DNA from: Boswellia sacra
Taxonomy: Eukaryota; Streptophyta; Magnoliopsida; Sapindales; Burseraceae
Direction: 5' to 3'
Assembly: GCA_013180625.2 (NCBI GenBank)
Contig: SNVD02013250.1
Span: forward strand, 732,907 to 796,906
DNA length: 64,000 nucleotides
Each line of letters begins with the position of its first letter. Within the stretch, counting starts at the first letter, position 1. The position numbers and the translations under genes were made by a program. Positions 35,592 to 47,348 of this stretch are shown here, piece by piece. Below the pieces are notes generated by a model. It did not search any database. It had not been told where the DNA came from and saw only the letters and a program-made list of their open reading frames with translations.

Positions 35592-37458
35592 TGTGAACGG
35601 GGGTTTCATCCTATCAGAGCGTTTGCGATCATGTCACTATGTCAAAGCCTCTGTCGAGACTTAAGGGAACATAAACGAGCCATAGGCATGTCTGGAGAAA
35701 GGAGTTGCCATCCAGTTATTCAATTAGGAATGAATGGGGGCAATCTAATCCCTCGCTTCGGAACCTAAACTACCCTCATCCCTTTAGAGATGGGTTCGAG
35801 AAGTCAAGTATGAGTCTTTCGACTCGTCCAGATGTAAATCCGGCCTCCATTTGGGAAATACCAAATAAAATAGCTCGTTTAGTTACTTAGTCTGCTTAGC
35901 ATTGTTCATTTTAATCACACATTTCTATTTCATCTTTATTAGGCATGTTAGGTGATTATTAAATCAAAACAATTGTATATTCATACAAAGAAAGAGGGAG
36001 GAGAATAGATTACATTTCCATCATACATGGGGGAAAGGGAGAGGATTACAACATTTGTTCTTCAATAATAAAATAATTAAATATTTCATACATTCATACG
36101 TCTAAACATTCATTCTAAGTAATGGTCCCTCACCATCAATGTGAGTCCACCATCATTTCATAGCATCACATAATTACACTTCTTAATATACAAATATTCA
36201 TATATAAACCAACAAATTACAAATCAAATAAATCCATAATCTAATATCATGGCATTCTAGTCTACATTTTGATAAATTCTATCATGGCAATTCTATCTAT
36301 TGCTATTCTAGCATAATTCATATCAATTATCATTGCATTTCTAGTCTAAAACATGATTCTCATGGCATAGTCTAGCCTAGACATGGTTTTTATGGCATAT
36401 TCTAGCCTTTGCATGGCATATATGGCTTATTTTAGCCTAATCCATACAATCATCATCAATCATAGCATTCAAGGGAAAAATGATAATTATCACCTATTCT
36501 ATGCTATTTCCTAGCATTCATCAAAGCAAGTAAATTTTATAGCATGATTTTAGTCATATGCTCTTAAGCATGATTATAAACATATTCTCCTAGTCATGAT
36601 TATAAGTATTCGCAAAGAAAGTAAATTCTTAAACATGTTTCTAATAAAGCAGGATTGCGGACTTACCTTCACACGCTTAACCATCTTGCAAAACAAATTG
36701 GGTTAGTACAATTCATAACAACCCGAAGCATGCTCCTAAGCATAAAATTAAACCCTAAACATGCTTCTTCTAAGTAGGAAAAATAAAAGAGAAAATGGGA
36801 TGGAGGAGAGAATTCTGCTCTTAAGACGTACTTTTTTCGGGTTTAAAGCAATAAAATGTCTAAAAAATATTTAAACTGGAAAAGACTTCTTGAATTCTCG
36901 AGCGTGTCTTCAAGAGGGAGAAAGATTATTGTACTCGACAGTCGGTGTGTATTACAAAGTGAGAAGAGGGGGGTTTATATAGGACAGGGGGAGGAGATGA
37001 AAAATGAAGTTTTTAAGGCTAATTTTAGAAAATAAGCTACAAAGAGCTGAGCGGCTATCTCTAAATCGCTGGGCGATTGTTTGATGGCCTGCCAGTCAAT
37101 ATCCCTTCAGCCAGTCAATATCCCTTCAGCCCTTTCATTTTTCGTCATCCTTCGATGTAATCCCTTCAGACATTTGTTCCTTCGATCATGCGTAACTTCT
37201 TGAATTCAACTCCCATTTGTGATCTCTAAATTTCTATAAAAAACTAGACATCTGTAGCTTCGTATCGGTATAAAGTCATCATCGGATTCCTTCTGAATTA
37301 ATTTCTATGATTTTTCAAATTCACATGTCAGTTTTCAAAGCTCTTCACAAACTTCTTCTCACACTTCTCTTCTTGACCCTCAGAGGGATTTTAATCATTT
37401 TCTTTGCTCAATATTCATCTTCATTCCTTCATCAAGCCTCAAAAATTTAGTGTCTACA
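35592..37458 (+). mobile_element. LTR-like insert nested in Copia remnant
   Basis: About 1,867 bp starting TGTGAACGGGG and ending TAGTGTCTACA, a close relative of the solo LTR at 40015-41819. The TG...CA termini and TCTACA end are typical of plant LTRs, often Gypsy. Flanks TCAGC and CTAGC are not a convincing 5-bp duplication, so it may be an old solo LTR with decayed ends. Interior has repeated CATGGCA.ATTCTAG-type strings and no coding capacity; open frames at 35436-35890 are spurious. Confidence 0.65.
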
Positions 37459-37760
37459 CTAGCCTCCCAGGGTATCACGTGCAATTGATTTGGATCAAGC
37501 CTAAGCAATGCTTGAACTTGGTAACTCTCTTGCCAAACCATTCCAGCACCAGATAACTCTTTTGTCATGCTTCATCTTTTCCACTAGTATTCCAATCACG
37601 AACCAATTTTTCTGCCAAGGACTTCACCTTAAGTTTAAAAATTTCTTTTCTACTACTAACATCGGATGCTACTTCATTCTCAACCAAAGAATAAAAACCA
37701 TTACAAGTTTACCCTTCATAAAGGTCACTGCATCCTTAATGATTTCCATGTAGCCTTTGT

Positions 37761-38048
37761 CTACTTGACTACATATCTTAGATCATCAAGCACACTAAGA
37801 GATATCAAATTCATTCTCAACTCAGGGACATACCTCACATTACTGAGAACATGATCACAACCATCGAACATCTTGATTTTGATTAAGCCAAACCTAGCTA
37901 TCTTGCAAGCTTTATTGTTACCAAGGATAACAGTTCCCTCTACCTTATCGTCAAAGGATTGAAACCATCCTTTATGCGGACACATACGAAATGAACAACT
38001 GGAGTCAAGAATCCATTCCTTTTGGTCTTCAATTACTGAATGCACCAA
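37761..38048 (-). pseudogene. Copia protease / pre-integrase relic
   Basis: The minus strand reads EWILDSSCSFRMCPHKGWFQ, then ILGNNKACKIARFGLIKIKM, then LSNVRYVPELRMNLISLS. This is the Copia aspartic protease region: WILDSG-type active site (here DSS) and the conserved (V)RYVPEL..NLIS block before the pre-integrase domain. Downstream it degenerates, with frameshifts, before reaching the nested insert. No integrase core was found. Confidence 0.8.
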
Positions 38049-38351
38049 AACTTCACCATATTCATATCCTCAGAAAGCCACATTTCCATGCTTAGATTTG
38101 CTATTTGCTTGATGCTTCAATATTTTCATGCACTCCATTCAAAAATGCCCCAAGTTCTTATAGTGAAAACACTTGAACTTTGATTTGTCGAGCTTCTTTG
38201 ATGACAATCGATTCTTACCCTTGCTGCCTTTGATAGTTAGTGCTTCATTGCTGCTTCGAATACTCAATATCTTCCATTAAGCCATTAACTCCATCTTCTT
38301 AGATCTAGTCGCAGGTTTTAATTCTTCCATGGTTAAAGAATTATGACTATA

Positions 38352-38818
38352 CTAGAAAGTATCTCTCAGTTGACTATGCATTGTTGGTAAAGAATTTAAC
38401 AAGATGACAACTTGATTTTCCTCATCAATCTTTTCCTCAATGTCTTCCAGATCAATGACTATTATATTGAAATCATCAATATTTTTATCAATGCTCTTTT
38501 CCTCTTGCATCTTGAACCTAAATAGCTTTGCCTTAAAATATATTTGGTTTGTCAGAGATTTGTCATATATAGGCTCTCTAACTTCAACCAAATCTGGAGC
38601 TACAGTTGTCTCCTTCGAAACTTGTCTAAACACATTGTCACTTATATGTAGAACAATGGTACTATAAGCCATCTGTAACATCTTTTGTTTATGCTCTTTA
38701 GTCAATGTAAGGCCTGATCCACCTTTTTCTGAACCAGTACGGCTCTCTTCCTGCTATGCCAAATACTGAAATCACCCTTGCCATTAAACAGTTCCATCTT
38801 ACATTTTATTGTAGCCAT
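38352..38818 (-). pseudogene. gag: Copia gag relic (UBN2-like)
   Basis: Starts at an ATG (38818) twenty bases after the primer-binding site, reading MATIKCKMELFNGKGDFSIW. A stop and frameshift occur near 38700, after which TKEHKQKMLQMAYSTIVLHI and ILLNSLPTMHSQLRDTF follow; this order is typical of Copia gag with a UBN2-like domain. Between this block and the protease relic a degenerate CCHC knuckle with an internal stop lies near 38140-38185. Not functional. Confidence 0.8.
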
Positions 38819-38838
38819 CTCATATTTCAATAACTAAA

Positions 38839-38850
38839 GCTCTAATACCA
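38839..38850 (-). promoter_or_regulatory. Primer-binding site, minus strand
   Basis: The minus strand reads TGGTATTAGAGC, one base from the initiator-Met-tRNA complement TGGTATCAGAGC, seven bases from the 5' LTR end. Confidence 0.85.
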
Positions 38851-38857
38851 GTTGTTG

Positions 38858-39595
38858 TGACTTTTACACTTTTTCGCGGAAGCATCAATATGAGATATCG
38901 AAAAAATTATGATGAAATCATAAGCAAGAAATCAAACAAGAGAACAAAGAAGATAGGAACACCAAATTTATAGTGGTTCGGCTAATTAACCCTACATCCA
39001 CTTTGAAGATCTTAGCAGCAACTTTATTCTAATCAACAATAAAGGAGATATATAAGAATATCAGGAGCAATAATAAGTATTTAACCTTACAACCTTCGTA
39101 TGCATATACACCAAGAAAATCACCAATCTTCGATATATGCTTCTAAGGAAAAATGAACATAGAAGAACTTCCACGGGTACCAAATCTATACTCACGATTA
39201 ACAAATTTTAAACTGTAGTTTCCTAGATTAGGATCTTGCCCATGATTAATGACTCCAAGTCGTCCTTGCAGTCTTCCAAGGCTTGTCAAACGTTTATTTT
39301 CGTCTTCTCTCCTACACAATCTGCAATGTATTGTGTTCTTCCCCTCATACAAACAAAGTTTTATATAGGCCTTAGAGTTAGTCTAACCATTATTCCTAGA
39401 CTAGAAGTACAACCAAAACTCTTCCTATTTTAGTTTCTTTGTCCAATTATGAGTAACCTAGATTATTCTAATGAAAACAAATTACAATCAAACTCAACTT
39501 CCTAGATTGACACAAATTCCAATTTGTTTTAATTCTAACCTAGAAACAAATCTTATATTGCCTAATATTCTAAGAAGATAAAAACACAAATAACA
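38858..39595 (-). repeat. 5' LTR of minus-strand Copia remnant
   Basis: A 738-bp direct repeat partner of 34531-35306. On the minus strand it starts TGTTATTTGTG and ends AAAGTCA. A TATATAA motif lies near 39360 on the minus strand. Confidence 0.8.
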
Positions 39596-39817
39596 CTATC
39601 AGTGGCCTCTATAAGTTTTAAAGCCACAGACTTAGTTACATATGACAAAACTAAAGCAGTTATAACAAATGCAACAAACATAAATAAAAAATGCATAAAT
39701 GAAGTTTTACGTGGTTTGGTAATCCACTATGATGTTTATGTTTACAAGGACTAAAACTTCACAGTTGATGAATCATAACTCACTCACACTCACACCTATC
39801 CTATATAAGCAATGCCT

Positions 39818-39857
<40 letters not shown>

Positions 39858-40009
39858 AGAACTTCATCCATAGCAAACTAACTTCCTACATTCTTGTTGC
39901 ATTTCGCACCCAACAATTTGAGTTCCTCTTAAATTTTTATACAATGTCCCAAAGAGATAATTAACTCACACTCATAATGATAAGTGATAAAACTAATCAA
40001 AACCACAAG
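39596..40009. other. LTR-leader-like fragment with CT microsatellite
   Basis: It contains TTACGTGGTTTGGTAATCCAC (a string resembling retrotransposon LTR leaders, minus orientation), a CT run at 39818-39855 and CCTATATAAGC. It could be the remnant of a further minus-strand LTR interrupted by the neighbouring solo LTR. Confidence 0.35.
39818..39855. repeat. CT microsatellite
   Basis: About 18 uninterrupted CT units. Confidence 0.95.
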
Positions 40010-40014
40010 CTAAC

Positions 40015-41819
40015 TATGAACGGGGCTTTCACCCAGCCAGCATGTTTGCAATCATGACACTGTGTCAAAGTCTATTTTGAAACTTAAGGGAACATAAATG
40101 AGTCATGGGCACGTTTGAAGAATGGAGTCGTCACCCAATTTTCTTTTAAAAAAATGGATAATGGCAATCCAGTCCCTCACTTCAGGATCTAAAGTACCCT
40201 CATCAATTTAGAGATGCGTTTAAAAAGTTAGGTATGAGATATTTGGCCCACATGGATATAAATTTGACCTATACGAGGGTGTTCCAAATAAAAATAGATT
40301 TAAGTTATTACACAGTCCATCTACATTGTTCATTTTATGCACACATTATTTATTTTATCTTCATTAAAGCATGCGAAGTGATTTTCAATCATAATAGTTG
40401 TATATTCGTACATAGAAGGGGATGAGAGAAAAGAGTTATATTCTTTTCAAACATGGCGGATAGGGGATGGGATTATATTGCTCTTTAATAATAAAGTAAA
40501 GTACTCTAACACTTTGAATATTACATCCATTCATTCATAGCATATTAATGCAATTAAAACAATCAATGAATTCGAGACTTGATAAATATTGAATCCCTCA
40601 CCATCATATGTGAGTTTATTCAATGCTTATCAAACCTCTTCAAGCATACATTCATCATATTTATACATTCAAATAAATCAATTAAATTCAAAACAAAGCC
40701 ATCAACTTAATCACAGCATTGGTAATTCTACCTAGTTTTGATAATTCTATCATGATAATACTAAACATGGCAATTCTAGCCTATTCTTAGCAATTATAGT
40801 AAAATATGAAAATTCTAGCCTAGACATGACATTTCTATCCCAATTACATCATTCAAAGTAAACATGACACTTCTTGCCTAATTCTATGTTATTTCCTGGC
40901 GTTATTCAAAGCATTCTTAATTTTGAATCCTAAGCATGATTCTAAGCATCAAATAAAATCCTAGCATGATTCTAAATAAGGAAAGAAAAATGGGCTTGCC
41001 TTAACATGCTTAACCATCTTGCAAAACAAACAAAGGGTTAAACAATTCATAAAACCCTAGTCATCCTTCTAAGCATTAAATTAAAACTTAAACATGCTTA
41101 TTCTAAGCAAAAATAAACCTAGACATACTTATTTTAAAGCAAGGAAAAATAAAGAAGAAATTAAGAGGGAGAAGAAAGAATTGCTCTTAGGATGTACCTG
41201 TTTCAGGTTTAGAACAATATAAAATGCCTAAAAAATATTAAACTAGAAAAGAACTCCTTGGAATTCTCACAAGAGTGTCCTAAAGGGAGAGAAGAGATTT
41301 CTTGATGTCGTGAGAAGTGAGCTAAGGGGTGATTATATAGTGTGAGGGTGTAAGTGAAAAAGGAAGGAAAGAATTAAAAATGAAAGGTTGGTGGTGAAAA
41401 TTTCCAAAACTTGGCAATCAACCAAAGGCCGACTGTGGGTGTATTGCCAACTGGTGGTGGGACAACCGGCTGATGGCAGCCCGCTTCCTCTTTGTTTTCT
41501 CTTTGCTTTTTGCGTGTAGTCCTTCCCGACCTTCGTTTATTTGATCATGTGTAGCTCTTGGAGTTGAACTCCGATTTGCAATATGCAAAATTCTACAAAA
41601 ACTAGACATCCATATCTTTGTAACAGTACATGGGTTATTATCAGATTCTTTATGGATTAATTTTCGTGAATTTTCAAAATCAAGCATCAGTTTTCCAAGC
41701 CTCTTGATTCTTCATCTTAGCACTCATCTTCTTTTCCTTTTAAGGGCAATTTGGTCATTTTGCATTGCTTGAAACTCATCTGTGTTTCATCATCAAGCTC
41801 CAAAAATCAAGTGTCTACA
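40015..41819 (+). mobile_element. Solo LTR (probably Gypsy)
   Basis: A 1,805-bp sequence related end to end to 35592-37458. It starts TATGAACGGGG (TG of the sister copy mutated to TA) and ends AAGTGTCTACA. It is flanked by a perfect 5-bp duplication CTAAC (40010-40014 and 41820-41824), and there is no internal region or second LTR, which fits LTR-LTR recombination. No coding capacity. The Gypsy assignment is inferred only from the TCTACA terminus. Confidence 0.75.
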
Positions 41820-41824
41820 CTAAC

Positions 41825-43190
41825 TAAAAGAAAATGTTGCATATCATCTATCTCCACTAGACATAAAAAAGTCTTGTTATCTTCGAGCACATCTAGCTAG
41901 TAATCCTTTTTCAACAAGGATTCTTCAAGATCTTTGAGATATCAATGAACTAACCTACATATCTTGAAGACTTAATAAAGCAATATCACGTTAGGATATT
42001 CAATGAATCATTATCTTTCCTAAAAGTTAAATAAAAACTTTCCAAACTTAAAACAGAATCCTGGAAATATTTTCCAGTTAAGCGTTACTTAATTGTATTA
42101 GTTCAAAGAGGAAAGTAAATAATGTAAAATATCAAGATATTTATTTTCTACAAAATGCCAACAAAGCAATGCCACATAGATTGATATAGGACACATCGCA
42201 GTCCATGTGGCATTTCTTAATAGCCTTCACAAATTAACATGGAAAGGTAAAACTCATCTCTCCTCATTATGTTTTTTTTCTTAAAAAGACTGTTTTTTAA
42301 TTATTATTTTCTCAAGGGTGGTACTTTGTAATAATATGTTTAATTTCTCTTCACCATCTAACACTCTATAAGATAAAAAAATAAATCAATGTATAAATCA
42401 AGACATAATCAAAGGTTGATCAAATATATGTAAAATTTGATTATATGTAATAGGTAAAGTATTAATTTTCTTAGAAGTTACAATGAGATGAAGACTTTTT
42501 TGATTCACAATCCAAAACGCATAATTCTTTCTTCTTCCTTTTTTATAAAGAAAATAAATTAAATGAATTCAATTTTAAGAGTAAGTTTTTAGAACTAGTA
42601 TAAAACCTAATTTTTTAAAATGAAACACAGGGTATGTAGGCTTTGGGTCCATATAACACATAATGGGATTTGACATTCAAATGTTTTGCCATTTAAATAA
42701 GGAGTCATGCTGTGTAGAATTAATTTAAAACATTATTCTTAATAACACCTTGTTTAAATCCAAAAATATCATTCACTTATATTATTTTCCTTGATATATT
42801 TTTCTCTACGCGCCCTATGGAATAATTTTGAAAAGAACATATAAATTACAATTTTTGATATCTCTTTTTATTTTAGTTATTAGTAGATTTTGAAATAGGG
42901 TTTATATTTGCTAATCTAAAATAGTCATAAGCCTATATATAAAAATTCTAGACTTATACAACTTAAGAGAGATTTTTTCTTTATTTCGGAGTATATATGA
43001 TTAATATAAACAACCATACTTAGAGATCTAAAAATAGATAAAAAGGATAGTTAGACACTTACTAAATTCTAAAGATATGAAAGATATATTGTCCATTTTC
43101 CTAACTATAACATTTATCCTTCTTAAATTGAAGATTAGTTACTTAGGTTGTGTTAGGTTTCATTAATCTAAGGGCGAAATGGCTTAGGAT
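41825..43190. other. AT-rich intergenic DNA
   Basis: No gene or clear repeat recognised. Strings such as ACAAGGATTCTTCAAGATC near 41920 may derive from an old retrotransposon. Confidence 0.5.
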
Positions 43191-43199
43191 TACTTAGAA

Positions 43200-43394
43200 G
43201 AGTAATGCTAGATATACAACTAAATTATGCAACTTAATTTATACAATCTGACATAGCACAAATTCATTGAGTGGATAAAAATGAAAAATAAATTAAATAA
43301 ATAAAGTAGAACCCACCCATCCAATGACTATGTGCCAAGTCAGGTTATTATATAGGTTAAATTGTACAATTTAATTGTATATCTATCATTACTC
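43200..43394. mobile_element. MULE-type MITE
   Basis: A 195-bp element that is almost all terminal inverted repeat (about 75 bp per arm). The left starts GAGTAATGCTAGATATACAA and the right, in reverse, GAGTAATGATAGATATACAA. It is flanked by a perfect 9-bp duplication TACTTAGAA (43191-43199 and 43395-43403). Confidence 0.85.
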
Positions 43395-43403
43395 TACTTA
43401 GAA

Positions 43404-43880
43404 ATTCTAAGTTTATTGTTTGATTGAAGTTTTTGACTAAGAAAAAAGGTTTCTTAGGAATTAAGATTAATTAAGTTTCAATCATCAATTTTTCACTCCC
43501 TCTCCTCAGAAAAACTTGGTTTTTTTAGGAATACTACATTAAATTATTAAATTAACCTTCTTATTTTTTATGTGTCCAAAACTAACCTTATTTAAATAGT
43601 TTATTAATTTATTTTATAAATAATTAAAAAAATAATTATAAATATAATTCATTAAATTTTTTAAAACTAAAAAATCATAGAAATTTATATTTTCAAAAAT
43701 AAAACAAAAATTTTTGGGGGATTCAAAAAACGAAAATTGTCCCCCTAAGTAATTTAAAATCCAAAAATACCTTTGAATAATAAAATTTTATATTTATTTA
43801 TGTAAATAATATATTATAAAATTATTTTTGAATTTACTTTCTAAAAAATGAAAAAGGGGCTATTGGAGGTCAGCCGTTGC
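43404..43880. other. AT-rich DNA, no gene seen
   Basis: Low-complexity AT-rich sequence with no coding or RNA feature recognised. Confidence 0.5.
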
Positions 43881-44171
43881 CAGCCATTGGTGTTATGGCA
43901 CATCCGACGACATCACTACATCCATCGTGATGGCCATCGACCACTTAGTTGGATTCCATTGACAGTTTCATCGTTTACATCGTCGATAAACGGGATCAGA
44001 TGATCCAAGTTTCTATATGGAAATTTTGATCATATAATTCCATTTATTAAAGACATAAACCGCGACACCATCAATGGGATCTGACTAATTGGTCTATGAC
44101 GATCATGGTGGATGTTGCGATGTCATTGGACACACCATCACATCGACGATGACAGATTCTCTGCTGTGGCC
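43881..44171. repeat. Inverted-repeat hairpin, GC-richer island
   Basis: Arms of about 130 bp are imperfect inverted copies: the left has GACGACATCACTACATCCA, CCATCGACCACTTAG and GATTCCATTGA; the right, in reverse, has ATGACATCGCAACATCCA, TCATAGACCAATTAG and GATCCCATTGA. It stands out as a GC-richer island in AT-rich flanks. Probably the core of a foldback transposon; its ends were not determined. Confidence 0.65.
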
Positions 44172-45178
44172 ATTTTTTCATTTTCAAGAAAATCTATTTT
44201 TAAATAATTAAATTAATAAATATATTTAGTTATTTATTTAGAATTAATCTAAATAATATAATATGTGATTTTTAATTTTTATATATACTTTTATATTAAA
44301 TTATTTATTTATTTAAAAAATTTATACTAATTTACTAATATTTTAAAATAATCTAGAATTTTTTTGCAAATTTATTTAATTTTTAATAAAGGATTATATA
44401 TATTTATTTAATAAATCTACATAAGTAATAATAATTTTATAATTTTAATATATTATTTATTTTTAAAGAAAAAGTGGAATTTAACTAATTATACTAAAAA
44501 ATAAATTGTTTTACTATTAATTTAATAAATAAATAATTATTTTTATTTAATATATATAAAAATTTAAATTTAATAATTGAGTTTAATAATTGATATTATA
44601 TATTCCAATGTTTAGGGTATTTAAGTCCAATTAATTTATAAACTATTCATTTGTATTCATTACTCTATTAGACAACCAATTATAAGAAAATCCTAAACCT
44701 ATTCTTTTCCCTGAATTTTTTATTTCCATCCACTTTTTCTTTCTTTCAACCAAACACATCCTTAGAGTTTAATATGTTTTCATGAATAATATGTGGGGTG
44801 TGGAAAGATTTTATAAATAAAATAAAATAAATTTAGGGAGGTTGATTTTCATATATAATTGGTTTTTGGGTATATTTAATTAATGATAATATGTTAAAAA
44901 AATAAAAAATGGGAATCCTTTAGCTCAATAGTTGGAGCATTTATAACACCACTCTTTAACAAATACAAATTATTAATGTATAAACATAAATAGGTTATTA
45001 TCATGAACCTTCTCTACCTTTTGGCTTTATATTTTCATAAATTTAGTCCTTACGTTTTGAAAAAGTCATCACAAAGCCCCGTTAACTACTGTTAAATATT
45101 TGTAAATAAATCGAATCTGAATGTCATAATAGTCATTTCAGCCTTTTAAGTTTTTTAAAATTAATGTAGTATGAAACT
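44172..45178. other. Very AT-rich intergenic DNA
   Basis: No gene. Near 44930-44950 the string CTTTAGCTCAATAGTTGGAGC resembles a tRNA-type A box and could be a SINE fragment. Confidence 0.45.
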
Positions 45179-45250
45179 GGTGACATAAGGATTCGAACCT
45201 AAGACTTCTTGTACTCCAACTTGCCCTCAACCACCTGGCCAAGCTAACTT
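45179..45250 (-). repeat. tRNA-derived (SINE-like) unit 1
   Basis: The minus strand carries an A-box-like TGGCCAGGTGG and a perfect B-box GGTTCGAATCC about 40 bp apart, as in tRNA-Leu/Ser-like promoters. No convincing acceptor-stem pairing is visible, so it is more likely a tRNA-derived repeat than a functional tRNA gene. Confidence 0.45.
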
Positions 45251-45337
45251 TTGGACATTAAACTAACAACATAATAATAAAACATCTCTTATTCTTATGC
45301 TAAATACACAAAATAAACTCTATAGCAATTTGAAATT

Positions 45338-45405
45338 GGTAGCATGGTGATTTGAACCCACAACCTAAGCTTCAATGTGCCCTTAACCGCTCGGCCAAAC
45401 CAACT
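45338..45405 (-). repeat. tRNA-derived (SINE-like) unit 2
   Basis: The minus strand reads TTGGTTTGGCCGAGCGGTTA, including the A-box TGGCCGAGCGG, and has a B-box-like GGTTCAAATCA about 35 bp on. It is related to unit 1, in the same orientation about 160 bp away, with a shared flanking string CTTTTGGACATTAAA / CTTTTAGACATTAAA. No acceptor stem. Confidence 0.45.
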
Positions 45406-45507
45406 TTTAGACATTAAATGAACAAAGCAAAAATAAAACATTGGTATTCTGTAAGTACACTACTAGAGCACGATCTGCCATCTTCTTCTTCTTATACAAT
45501 CCCTTTT

Positions 45508-47295
45508 TGTTAGCCCTAAGGCTATATGATAATTTTGATGATAACAATACACATTGATTCATTGAGATTTACTAATATATTTATTTATGTGCAAGAATAA
45601 GATTATTGAAATAATTATAAAATCAAGAAGGAGCTTATTAAAATGAAGTGTTGAAGCTAAGGAGAAGACTACATGTTAAAGGCCACCAAAGTTTAAGTAC
45701 AAGTTTTGATTCAAGGAATATGACACATGAGCAATGTTCAATCAATTGGTCATATATTTCTCCACAAATGTTCAAATAATGTGATTCTTGAGCCTTTGGA
45801 AAGCTTACTCAATTTATAACATTTCATATGTTTTAAAGAAATTCACATTTTAAGTGTAAGATCGTCCAAATCATCATGCAAGTTGAAAGACAAATGGAAG
45901 CAGCTGACATGAGCACCGAATACTCTTTTGGACATATCTTGAGCTAGAAAAATCAAAATGACTTGATTCTTATGGCATTAGAAAGATGCCTTAATGGGGC
46001 ACATTTCATATTTTTTGAAGAAATTCAAATTTCAAGTGGAAGGCCGACATAATTGACATGCAATTCGGTGGACTGACACAGGGAAGAAAAATCAACTCAC
46101 ATGGAGCACCGAATGGTGTTTTGGCCGATATCTTAACGATATGATATATCCAAATTCTTTGAATTTAATGTGTTTGGAAAGCATTCAATATGAAGATCTT
46201 TTATGTTTTGAAGAAATTCAAATTTCAAACGGAAGGCTGACAGAATTATCATTCAAGTCGGTGGACTGACACATGGAGGAAAATCAAGTCACATGAGCAC
46301 CGAATGGTGTTTTGGCCATATCTTGAGCTACAGATATCCAAATGACTTGGTTCTTGATGCGTTGGAAAGCTTATTCAAATGTGCAGATCTTTTATTTTTT
46401 ACAGATTTTCAAAATTCAAACGGAACATTGACAAAAATGGCAGACAAGATTACGGTTTTTATGGTGGGCAGAAAATTTGGAGATGGTGTCTTCACTTGAT
46501 TAAGTTCATTCTATTTGCCTATAAAAGGAGCCCTTCTCCCATCATTGCAAGAGTGCAAGAGAAGCATTTTATCAAGCAAAAAGCAAGAGAAGTATCAAGT
46601 CTAGAGAGCTTTTAAATTATCTATCTACTCTTTGAAGAGAGTTATACTTTTGTTGTAAAAATTATCTTTGTTCTTGTATTGTGGTGAGAGTAAGATCTTC
46701 TTTTAAAGGATAAAAGTTATCCTTGAGAGAACTCTTTCCTTGGTGAGTTGTTCAATCAAAAGAACTCTTTGGTTGGTGTTATCAGAGTTTAGGAAAGTTG
46801 CCTTGGTGAGGTTGTTCATCAAGAAGAACTCTTATTGTGGTTGTGTATCTAGGGTTTTTTAAGGAAGTTGCCTTGGTGAGGTTGGTTCATCAAGAAGAAC
46901 TCTTGTGTGTGGTGTTATCAAGAGTTTCGAATGAACAAAAATCTTGGTGAGGTTGTGTCATTCAAAGGTGCGTTGGCAATTTGAAGAATTTTTCTCACCA
47001 ACTTTAGTGGAAAGCTAGGCTCGTGGAGCTGGAGCCCGTGGACGTAGGCAAGGTTTGCCGAACCACGTAAATTGAGTTTGCACTCTCTCTATCCCTATGC
47101 TCTTTATATTTACTTGCACTTGCGATTGTTCATTATTATTATTCTCTTGATTACATATTTGATAACTTCTAATATCATCTTCTTCACCTTCATTCTCAAA
47201 GAAAGAGTTAAATAATTTTGATCTTCAAAGAAAAGTTTTACAAATCCGTTTTGATAAATAAAAACCCAATTCACCCGCCATACCTGGGTCAACCA
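45508..47295 (+). repeat. 5' LTR of Copia element
   Basis: About 1,788 bp. It contains about three imperfect repeats of roughly 192 bp (CACCGAAT anchors at 45914, 46107, 46298), a TATA box CTATAAAAGG at 46519, and about three degenerate copies of a 65-bp unit at about 46745-46960. It ends GGGTCAACCA. Confidence 0.9.
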
Positions 47296-47296
47296 G

Positions 47297-47308
47297 TGGT
47301 ATCAGAGC
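47297..47308 (+). promoter_or_regulatory. Primer-binding site (initiator Met tRNA)
   Basis: Perfect TGGTATCAGAGC one base after the 5' LTR; the standard plant Copia primer site. Confidence 0.95.
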
Positions 47309-47348
47309 AAGGTTGCTCATTTTTTTAAATCTTAACCGATTTTGAGCT

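Larger units (their letters stand above)
34531..39595 (-). mobile_element. Decayed Copia element, minus strand
   Basis: Two direct repeats, 34531-35306 (3' LTR) and 38858-39595 (5' LTR), bound a 3.55-kb interior. On the minus strand the 5' LTR starts TGTTATTTGTG and ends AAAGTCA. A primer-binding site lies seven bases inside it (38839-38850), fixing the orientation. The interior has gag and protease relics near the 5' LTR but no integrase, reverse transcriptase or RNase H, and about 1.87 kb is taken up by an LTR-like insert at 35592-37458. No clean target duplication was found (TATTC versus CTATC). LTR identity looks like 85-88% by eye, so it is older than the other two LTR elements. Confidence 0.8.

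Noticed and set aside
35330..35890. Plus-strand open frames of up to 110 codons near the Copia remnant
   Set aside because: They cross the border between the GC-richer spacer and the inserted LTR-like unit and match no protein family.
44930..44952. tRNA A-box-like string
   Set aside because: No B-box at suitable distance and no cloverleaf pairing; too little to call a tRNA or SINE.
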